Assembly: GCF_958979055.1 (NCBI RefSeq)
Contig: NC_084887.1
Location: forward strand, 32,155,544-32,219,543
Direction: 5' to 3'
Length of the DNA stretch: 64,000 nt
From: Alnus glutinosa
Taxonomy: Eukaryota; Streptophyta; Magnoliopsida; Fagales; Betulaceae
Part shown: positions 55,524 through 64,000 of the stretch, one piece after another
How the letters are laid out: every line of letters starts with the position of its first letter
How positions within the stretch are numbered: position 1 is the first letter of the stretch
Translations under genes and position numbers: made by a program
The notes under the pieces: generated by a model
The model's database searches: none
What the model saw: the letters and a program-made list of their open reading frames with translations, nothing else
What the model was told of the DNA's origin: nothing

Positions 55524-56985
55524 TGCAAGAAAATAAAGAAAAGTTAAGTTAGAGCAAGTTGTGAGAGGAAATAACCGTAACCTAACTGAATTTTAAGAAA
55601 ATAATGCACAAAAGTACTCTAAATTTTTAGGACTCATCTGATTGCATTGCTGCTTCCAGTTTTCTCTTTTCATTAAAAAGAAAAAATCCCATAAAATAAA
55701 TAAAATAATTTATTGAAGAAAAAAAAAACCCTCAGTAAGAGATTGTTTTGCTAAATAATGGGAAATGCAAAAAAAGAATCTCAGATATAGAAAGGCATAT
55801 TTCACGCTTTCAGTAAAAACATGAATGGCAAAAAAACAAGTTCCACCATCAGTTCACAAATACCACCACCATGTTATCGCCTCCACCACAACCATCCCAC
55901 AGAGCCACTGCTGCCAACTTTCCAACACCACCATCATAATCACCATACTGCCACCATTGTCATACTCTGATTTCACCACATCAAATGCCAGCGTACCACC
56001 ACCCTCACCAGTGCCACCATGTTATCAAAGTCAACACCACCACCATAACATTTGTTTTACTACCATCATCACTACCTTAATTAAGTCCTCTCCACTTTAC
56101 ATAAAGAAAATGTTTTCCGTCCCAAAGCCATCTTAATATGTGGTAAGGTATCCCACCTAAGGTGGTTGTGCATGATCAAGTGCTAAATGCAGACAAACGG
56201 AACAAAAGAAAATAATTGCACTAAATAAGAACTCTTAAGCCAATAAGCTTTAGATCAAATGGCACATCCTCCCCCTATAAGAATAGGGCGGAGGGCAAGG
56301 TGTTGGGTTTGAAACCCATAGGACCCATGTTTTACTTACAAATAAGAAAATCAGCACTCTAAGGTTTCCCAAGTATCCTACTAAAAAGGTAACAACTAGA
56401 CCTCATATAACTATAGGTGAACACTCCCTAGAAATCCTGCCCATCCTTCATTAAGTTAAAACCAAACCTCCCAATCAAACTTCTTACACACAAAACACCA
56501 ACAAGAAGATCATTTTCATATCTCAAACGAATGTAAATTCTTTTTTAAGTTCTCAAACTAACTATCATTAAAACTCCAAAAACCCAGAACAAAACTTTCC
56601 ATAAACAAACATAAGAATCCCTGTAAACAGTTGAAGATATTCAAGAAAACGAACAATCCAAAACACCATCTAACAAGCTGGAAGGCACCCCCATGACCTA
56701 AAGAAGGAAACCACATCATCTCAGGCATTCTGTTCTCGTGAAGATGTTTCTATGGCTAGCAAAAATCCATAACAGTTGAAATTTTGAAAGACCCAGATCA
56801 AGAATTTCCCATATGTCAACAAAACATTTTCCATGAAGAATCCGGAAATGTTCCAGAAATAGAAACTCCAAAATGCCCATCCCATGATTTACAACATGTA
56901 CAACGAAAATATTGGAGATAATAAAAATAACCCACATTATTTTTCAGCATTTTCTCATGAAAATCATGAAAATAGGAAGTGTACC
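55524..56985 (-). other. Probable 5' UTR intron of the WIT gene
   Basis: On the minus strand the acceptor TTTTCTTGCAG lies about 38 bp upstream of the first ATG. A plausible donor is GAG/GTACAC at 56985, at the end of a leader-like exon. The interval holds an ACC-rich low-complexity patch at 55840-56060 and a SINE-like sequence. This is inferred from splice signals only. Confidence 0.45.
56236..56365 (+). mobile_element. SINE-like tRNA-derived sequence
   Basis: Contains a box A-like TAGATCAAATGGC and, about 60 bp on, a box B-like GGGTTTGAAACCC. Between them are CCTCCCCCTATAAGAATAGG and GGCGGAGGGC. An A-rich end (AAATAAGAAAA) follows. The arrangement is typical of plant SINEs. Target duplications are not clear (AATAAG occurs on both sides). 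Confidence 0.5.
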
Positions 56986-57070
56986 TCATGAAATAGCTCG
57001 AAAACACACGAAAGAACCGTCGGGTTGGAAGAGAGATGCGAGGTTCTCTTTCCCAATTACTAAATCCCTC

Positions 57071-59775
57071 CCCTAGAAATAGAAAGGTGTAGTTAATTAA
57101 TACAATACAGTCGGCGGTTAAATGCTTGTTACACAAGGGAACGTCCTCGTTTTGCTATATTCCAGAAAGCCGTTTGCTCTTTTTCCTTTTGAAGCGACTG
57201 CAAGTGGCTGTCTTTGACGTAACTTTCCAGTTGTTACGACAATAATTTATTCAGTGATTATTTCACCTTTTTACGGCGACCAATTTTCGACACGACAAAT
57301 CTCAAAACAACTTGCTCATTCCTTTACAGGAATCATAATTTATTGTTTGTCTGAAATAAAATATTTTTTCTTGTAACTTCTAAAATTTACGACGAAGAAA
57401 ATAAAAAATATCATTCATATAAAAAAAAATAATAATAAAAAAAACTGTGTCAAAGCTCTTAAAGAATTAATTGTGTAGTTTAAAGTTTTTTTTTTTTTTT
57501 TTTTTTAATTTTAGTACAACTTTTTTATGTAAAAATAAAACTTGTATTAACATTAAAAAATTAGATTGCTAATATAGTTATTTTGGTTAAAAAAAATGAT
57601 ATGTAGAATTAGATAATTAATTTTAAGAAAGAAAAGAATAATAAGGTTTAAATTTATAATCTCTATTGAAGCTACTAGGAATGAATATTTTAAACGATAA
57701 GTAAAGCCATATGAAAATTAAAAAAAAAACATTTACGTTAATTATAAATACAAATTAATAAAAAGGCAAAAATATAATATGAACTAATGCATACATATTT
57801 AAACTGTTAATAATTTTGATAACCTTTTTTTTTATTATTACAATTATTAGCATTGCTCTTCTAGTGTTAGCAGCTTTGAACTGTTAATAATTTTGATCAG
57901 TTCAGACTATTGAGACTGCTAATTAGACTTAGGACGCAGCTAATCAATACTCAATAGGATTTCATAACATTACTCACTGCTAAACAAAAATTGAGACTCC
58001 TACAATCTTTTCTATTTGGGCCTTATAAGTGTTGGGCCTGCAATTCGTTTTAGATATTGGACAAGCCCAATTCTACGGACTAAGGTTTTGGAGCGTTTCT
58101 TCAATTCAGTCTACAAAATTTATGTTCTATAAGCACGTGAGAACTGAAAAGTATATACTATATACTTTCTTAACATCATTAAAAGTATTTGGAGAAATCT
58201 TTCAAGAAGGCTCATGCTTCTCATATGCTATTAAAATATATATATGCTTCTTATATCTAAAACGACACGTAACAATTTTAAAAAATAAGTAAATATAACA
58301 CCGTCCAATTGAATTTAAACAAAATCTCTATCTCAGTTCTAGAAACAATTAAGTGTGACAATTTATGTTAACGTGTCAAATCAGCATAAGTAATAAGTAT
58401 AAACTTATATAATTAACATTAATTCGATCTATTTAATTAAATTACTTCATTCTTACCCATTAACCCACTAATTTTGCATAAAAGTTATGGGCCTTAGCTA
58501 TTGCCGCCTCCTTCATGCAAGTAAATGGCTGTGTGAGACTCACCGGTAGTTACTCTAGCTTTCCCTTCAAGCATACATCAGCATGTTCACCGCGTCCAAG
58601 TGAATAGACATTTGACAATTGACAGTGAATCCAGTGGACCATTGATAGGGATAATCTTTTGTCATTTAGCTTATTTCTGCTCATATGGGGGTGTATTTGA
58701 TAATTTTTTAGGAGGATTTTTTTTTTTTAGTGAAAAAAAAAAGTATTTTGATTTGATATAAAGGTAGAAGATATTTTAAATTTTTTCTAGTGTTTTATGT
58801 TAAAAATTATTTATTAATATTTTGATTTTTTTGGTAAAAAAAAAATAAAAAAAAATGGATTAGCCAACACATAGTAACAATTGCAACGTATGTACTTGAT
58901 ATTTCATATGAATTAATAACTGAAATATTAATTAATAAATGACAGTTTATTAGGAAAAATATTTAGTTTTCATCTTTTACTCTTCTCTTATTTATCTCTT
59001 CTCTATACACGAAATGACAAATTTACTATTTTAAAATTACTATTTAATTTAAATATAATAACAATTTTTTTAGATGAATAAATATAATAACAATTTATAA
59101 CAAATTAAATAATAATTTTAAAAAATACATCATTTTTAAAAGAACACAAAAAAACACTTTGATTATTATTTACTCGTGATGGTTAGGTCATCAATTGCTA
59201 TTCGAGATTGTCCCCTTATGATGTGCCAGCCAGGTTGTAATTTTATAATAGTAATGTTTTGGACAAAGAATAAATTAATTTTGCCATGTGGATGGCATTA
59301 TTCTATTTTGTTTTGTCATAAGATTCTACATGCAATATATTTAGTCATGTAAATACGAGGAATATCATTATCTTCATTTAAAATAAAATTGATACTATTT
59401 ATTTTATAGTTATGATTTAAAGTTGATACATTTAATGATATACATGATTTCTCATTATTTAAATTTTTTAAAAGACGTATTATTATTGACTTCATATACA
59501 CAATTAAATGTATCAACTTTAAATTTTGACATTTCATTTGAAATGAATAATATTCATTTTACTAAATGAAATGGAGAAAGGATCCTATTCTCCATCGTCT
59601 CGAGTGATACCGTATGGATTTTATTAAGTAAGAACAAGTTCTTATTATATTTTTTAACAGAAACTCGATGAAAATAGTAGATCATAACAAATTGAATATC
59701 AGAGCAAGTATAATTAAAATATAAAAACAAAAATAATGGTTTGAAATAAAAAACATATCAAAAGATAGAGTTATA
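57071..59775. other. Intergenic: WIT promoter side and AT-rich spacer
   Basis: The first few hundred bases upstream of the proposed WIT leader exon are the likely promoter. The rest is AT-rich, with T/A runs, and has no supported gene. Confidence 0.5.
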
Positions 59776-59779
59776 AGCG

Positions 59780-60190
59780 AGGTAAATTGGAATGTAGCCA
59801 TTGACCTCACCAACAATCAACTAAGTATCAGTGTCGTTGTTCGAGATCATATAGGTCGCGTGATTGCTGCTAAAAGTCAGATTACATGTATTGTATCTAA
59901 ACCTGTGACAGCGGAAGCAATAGCTGCCTTGAATTTGTAAAATTTGGTCGTGATTTAGCTCTTTAAAGTATTATTTTGAAATGTGATTCTTTACACGTAG
60001 ATTGTAGAGGATGCTAAATGCATCTTAAATGGACTACAGAGCTAGCAGATTAGTCATATCAAGAGAGAGGCAAATTTTATTGCATGGTTTAGCAAAGGCT
60101 ACAATAAAACAAGTCTTGTATGCTATGTGTATTTATGATATCATCACTTTGGAGCAATTTGCTATAGTCTCATCGGTTTTTTGAATGAAG
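59780..60190 (+). pseudogene. Retroelement RNase H (RVT_3) domain, degraded
   Basis: Plus-strand pieces read WNVAIDLTNNQLSISVVVRD, HIGRVIAA, then VTAEAIAALNL and a stop. After frame changes, IKREANFIAWFSKGYNK appears. These are the strand 1-3 region, the conserved A-E-A-A helix and the final REAN-A helix of plant RNase H-like domains from LINEs. Several stops are present. It ends shortly before T/A-rich sequence. Confidence 0.7.
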
Positions 60191-60684
60191 GGTTGATATA
60201 TATTTATTTATTTTTATTTTTTTTAAAAAAAGATGGAATCAAAATTTCTGATTGAGATTAAAGCATGAATAAAAAAAATATATATATATAATTTTAATAG
60301 GAGTTAAACTTAATTTGTAAGTCTATTTAGATTCTTTGTTTGGAAAGTCTGAGGAGGTTCCTAACCCTTCGTTTTAAAAACAAAAAACAAATTAAAATTG
60401 ATGAAAGAAATATATATATATATATATAAAACAGCATTTACAGTTAAAAAAAAGAATTCCCAAAATTGAATCGGGCTGTTATCCTATCCTTTTCCAGTTT
60501 TCTCTTTCATTTCATCTCTCTCTCGCTTGGCAAATAATTTTGTTCTAAAAATCGGGCTCTTATTGGGTTCTTCTGGGGTTAAAACTTTTCGTCTTCCAAT
60601 CGCCGACGAACCAAACCAAGGATGTTGACGTCAATGGCCGCCCTTGCTCAGTAAAAACTAAAAACCCGAAAAATCATTGCATGT

Positions 60685-60721
<37 letters not shown>

Positions 60722-60902
60722 TTTTTTTTTTCCTTTTTACGGCCAGCACCATAAATGATGCCACCCATCCTGAAAAGTCTTTGTCGTCATGGTCATAATC
60801 TGCATTCATATTTCAGTCAATTCGCACATGCCCACACAAGCGTATATGTACACAATTGTTTAATACGCAACGTCATTACGTATAATTTTGTCTCTGTTTC
60901 TC
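60191..60902. other. Spacer and distal promoter of the AVT6 gene
   Basis: Includes (TA)n runs at 60411-60428 and 60687-60715. No gene. Confidence 0.55.
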
Positions 60903-60909
60903 TATAAAT
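60903..60909 (+). promoter_or_regulatory. Possible TATA box of the AVT6 gene
   Basis: TATAAAT within TCTATAAATTAAAG. A leader of about 680 bp would follow, in which GTAAGA at 61313 and TTTTACAG at 61452 could bound a 5' UTR intron of 140 bp. Confidence 0.45.
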
Positions 60910-61616
60910 TAAAGCCAAGCATCAAAATACCAAGATTTTAGTACTAGTCTCTCTCTAATTATTGGTTTTGAAGCTCAAATTTATTCAGTTTCTTTTTGCG
61001 TTTTGAAAGTCTCTTCTTTATCTTTTAGATTATACCAAAAATCTCTGTGACTTGGGTGACTTTGGTGCTTATCTCTGACGAGAGAATTGGGTTTGGGGAA
61101 TTTCGCCTTCTGGGGAACTGGGTCAATCTGAAAAGTTCCAGTTTTTTTCGTTGTAAATGTTTGTTAGCAGTTGTGTATATTAAGTAGTTACTCGAATTCA
61201 AGTTAATTTCAATACTTTCATTTCTGGGTTTTGAAATTTCTTCTGGTTTTCTTAGTTTTTGCCTTGTACAATTTGCGACAATTTGCAAAGGATCTGCCTC
61301 TTTTGGCAATTTGTAAGAAGTGAGTTTTTCCAATTTTAGCTACTTGGGTATTGGGTTTGAATACCTGGTTGTTTTGGCTCTAGAAAAACCCACTTCAGAA
61401 TCATTGTACTGAACCACAATATTTCGTATTGAAGTTCTTCCATCTTTTACAGGTCAGGACTATTAAGTTTTCAAATTATTTGAATTGATTTTAAACTGGC
61501 AGGAATTTTACAATTTGGAAGCTCAATTCAGGTTTTTATTTACACAGTTATCGAGCTCCTGTTGTAGATTGCCTAAGCTTGGAATTTTTGTTTGGAGAAA
61601 TTAAAGATACTGAAGG

Positions 61617-62931
61617 ATGACGATTGGAAATGTTGCACCTAAGAAGGAGAGGGAGTCACGAAATTCCGAAGCAATTGTTGATGGGAAAGCCCCCTTGTTG
61701 CCTAAGAGGCAAGAGGAAGCTGTTGGGTTTGATGAGTTTAATGGTGCTTCCTTTACTGGGGCAGTGTTCAACTTATCTACCACAATTGTTGGTGCTGGGA
61801 TCATGGCGTTGCCAGCAACCATGAAAGCTTTGGGGCTTGTTCTTGGGATTGCCATGATAATCTTTATGGCGTTTCTGACCGATGCTTCAATCCAGTTTCT
61901 GCTTAGGTTTAGCCGGGCAGGGAAGTCGGTTTCTTATGGAGGTCTTATGGGGGATGCCTTTGGAAAATATGGGAAATTTTTTCTGCAGTTAAGTGTCATA
62001 ATTAACAACATTGGCGTACTCATTGTGTACATGATTATTATCGGTATGACATAATATCTCTGTCTCAATCTTCGTTTGTGTTTTTGATATCTCGCACAGG
62101 GAAGGTTTTTGTAGACTTATTTGCCTCAAGATTTATGGTAGTAATTATGTGGAAAGCTGTAAAAAATTTTTTTGATTGATTTTGTGTCCTTTACTTGAAG
62201 GCGATGTGCTTTCTGGAACATCTTCAAGTGGAGTTCACCATGCTGGTGTCCTCGAAGGGTGGTTTGGAGACCACTGGTGGAATGGGCGCACCTTTGTTCT
62301 CTCTGTCACGACGCTTTGCATATTTGCTCCATTGGCAAGCTTTAAGCGAATCGGTTAGTGTTATCCAATTATCTGTCAGCTCTATCTGGGTTGCTCCATC
62401 TGATTCTTAATTTTCCACCTAAGTTGAAAAATAGTCAGATCTAGCAATCTCTGATGTTTATTGAAACTATTGCACTTGAATTATACTTGTGGCAAAATAG
62501 AATTTGCAGTCTCACAGCCTTATATTTTCTTCTGATTTGATAATTGATACCTGCTTCTGGAGGAATATAAAACAGATTAAGTGGTTTGTTGCTTCTCAAA
62601 TTGCACGGTATTGTGACGTTTGGGTGGTTTGAATATTTGTACCAGAAATTGAGCATATCTTGAACTTTCACAGATTTTTTTGTGCATTGTTGTGGAGATC
62701 TTATATGCCTTCTTTTTGTGGTGGCAGATTCATTAAGGTATACATCTGCTTTATCAGTTGCCCTGGCGGTTGTGTTTCTTGTTATTACCGTTGGAATTTC
62801 CATTATGAAGTTGATAAGTGGAGGCGTTATGATGCCTAGATTGCTACCCGATGTTACTGATCTGACATCATTCTTCTCACTCTTCACTGTAGTCCCTGTT
62901 CTTGTCACTGCATATATCTGCCACTATAACG
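61617..62931 (+). CDS. AVT6A: AVT6-type amino-acid transporter, 5' part (continues beyond the window)
   Basis: Member of the amino acid/auxin permease superfamily (SLC38-like); Arabidopsis AVT6 proteins export amino acids from the vacuole. Coding exons seen: 61617-62043, 62201-62353 and 62728-62931, all GT-AG with phase 1 junctions (donors GTATGA, GTTAGT, GTATGC; acceptors GAAG and GGCAG). They give 261 residues out of about 460 for the family. The start ATG gives MTIGNVAPKKE and is followed by the conserved APLLPKRQEE-GFDEFNGASF stretch. The helix 1 motif is FNLSTTIVGAGIMALPATMK; YMIIIGDVLSG, HWWNGRTFVLS and APLASFKRIDSL follow, and the last exon ends TAYICHYN. The remaining exons (expected next: a V-H-S-type segment) are not in the window. 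A LINE fragment lies in the third coding intron. AVT6A/AVT6B are the closest; the exact paralogue is uncertain. Confidence 0.95.
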
Positions 62932-63455
62932 GTATGCAAGCTTTTTACTCATTTACGCAGATCTTATTTTCCTTTATCCTGCTATTTCTGTTGGAATGGG
63001 ATTGATCAGGTGTCTTAGGATGATAAGCCCAACAAGGAAAAAAGACGCAAAATTAAAAAATTGAAGTAAAACTCACTTTGAACCTTATCCTTCTCCCACC
63101 CTATCCAAAAAGAGGGTCCATGAAGACTTAGTCAGCAGGAGTCAAACTCTAAATGAATTTAGTTGAAATGACTTGTTTCGGTTAGTTTAGGCATTGCTTC
63201 TGCACAACTTGAACCCAACCCATATTTACCATAGAAAACAATCAAATTGATCCATGGGGATTAGCCTTGTATCAAATCGATCTTTGTGGTATAAAAATGA
63301 TCTTAAAGATCTTTGGGGTATCGTCTTATATCAAACTGGTTCCTCCATCCACCTTTAGTTGGTTTTTTTTTTACGGAGACCCTGACACATTAGCTTATGT
63401 CCATGTCATCGTCAATGTAATCTAACCACAGGCAAAATGCTTAGTCAACTCAACA
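62932..63455 (+). other. AVT6 third coding intron, 5' part
   Basis: No further AVT6 exon was found here. It contains a dispersed repeat-like block (63200-63420) with TTGGGG-ATC-CTT-TATCAAA phrases. Confidence 0.5.
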
Positions 63456-63464
63456 CATGACAAT

Positions 63465-64000
63465 TTGCGCGTTCTCCTGATGCTTGGGTGGTGGATAACT
63501 TGTCGGTGGTAGAAGGCGTGGCTCATTGGAATGTTCTCTTTACGCGCTATGCTCAGGATTGAGAGGTGGAGATGGTGATGTCCTTCTATGAACATTTATA
63601 CTCTATTCGGGTTTGACATGGAGAGGTTGATAGGGTGGTGTGGAATCTTTCTAAGAGGAAGAATTTTGAAGTAAAAGACTTTTTATAAAGCTTTAGTTTG
63701 TCACGAGGCGGCTTCTTTTCCTTGGAAGGGTATATGGCGTGTTAAAGTTCCGAAGTGGGTGGCATTCTTTGTTTGGACTGAGGCTTTAGGAAAGATTTTA
63801 ACTCATGACAATTTACGTAGGCGTGGTATTGTGGTGGTAGAGTGGTGTGTTATGTGTAAGAAGCATGGGGAATCCGTTGATCACCTTCTTCTTCATTGTG
63901 ACATGGCTTGGGTTTTTTGGAGTTCTTTTTATAGCTTGTTTGGGGTGGAGTGGGTTATGCCTAGTAGTGTCTTGGATTTATTGAGTGGGTGGGGTACTTT
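63465..64000 (+). pseudogene. LINE ORF2 C-terminal region (zf-RVT) inserted in AVT6 intron 3
   Basis: Pieces of frame read SPDAWVVDNLSVVEGVAHWN, then a stop, and GEVDRVVWNLSKRKNFEV. After a frameshift near 63685 comes a long open stretch: PWKGIWRVKVPKWVAFFVWT, LGKILTHDNLRRRGI, CVMCKKHGESVDHLLLHCDM and WVFWSSFYSLFG. This is the typical zf-RVT domain (W--VPK-VAFF-W, L-T-DNL--RG, C-MC, ES--HLLLHC) of plant LINE ORF2. It runs off the window. At least two stops and one frameshift make it inactive. It has the same orientation as the host gene. Confidence 0.88.

Noticed and set aside
55825-56136. 103-codon Thr/Pro/His-rich frame
   Set aside because: Low-complexity ACC-repeat DNA within the probable WIT leader intron.
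1-64000. CRISPR arrays, bacterial operons or organelle-genome inserts
   Set aside because: No regularly spaced direct repeats of CRISPR type, and no recognisable plastid or mitochondrial gene blocks; spliced genes and transposons indicate nuclear plant DNA.

Overview
This is nuclear DNA from a higher plant, almost certainly a eudicot and probably a woody rosid; I cannot name the species. The evidence is intron-split genes with GT-AG borders that match plant-only families (GAUT9, WIT, AVT6, group S bZIP), AT-rich intergenic DNA with long homopolymer runs, and a dense layer of plant transposable elements (CACTA, Mutator-like, SINE, LINE, Cassandra, gypsy).

Layout. 1-3.9 kb is a nest of degraded elements: a hairpin-rich repeat, a broken Ty3/gypsy gag, a non-autonomous CACTA element full of CACGTG boxes, a LINE fragment and a gag-type zinc knuckle. 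5.1-6.6 kb (minus) is an intronless 6-phosphogluconate dehydrogenase ending in SKI. 12.0-14.1 kb (minus) is a complete three-exon GAUT9-type galacturonosyltransferase. 18.1-18.7 kb (minus) is an intronless bZIP43-type factor. 18.7-36.4 kb has no convincing gene; it holds MITEs, RNase H remnants, a Cassandra solo LTR with an embedded 5S rRNA-like sequence, and tandem duplications. 36.5-37.2 kb (minus) is a RING-H2 E3 ligase, followed by a SINE and an ORF-less retroposon, both with clear target-site duplications. 40.1-40.5 kb (minus) encodes a small membrane protein I cannot name. 40.8-45.6 kb is a 4.8 kb Mutator-like element with about 450-bp terminal inverted repeats carrying a fragment of a site-1 protease gene. 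47.1-47.5 kb is a truncated PPR gene. 48.8-55.5 kb (minus) is a complete four-coding-exon WIT gene (nuclear-envelope coiled-coil, tail-anchored). 61.6 kb to the right edge (plus) is the 5' half of an AVT6-type vacuolar amino-acid transporter, with a LINE in its third coding intron.

The genes are unrelated housekeeping, cell-wall, nuclear-envelope, transport and regulatory genes, each with its own promoter; nothing suggests a cluster or shared pathway. The most notable material is the mobile DNA: several elements with readable ends and duplications, some nested, one carrying a captured host gene piece, and three that share a similar terminal motif (GA-N-N-AATGCTAC type). I did not find a clearly new multi-gene system. 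The best candidates for something undescribed are the long-TIR element, the hairpin repeat family seen twice, and the unnamed 138-residue membrane protein.
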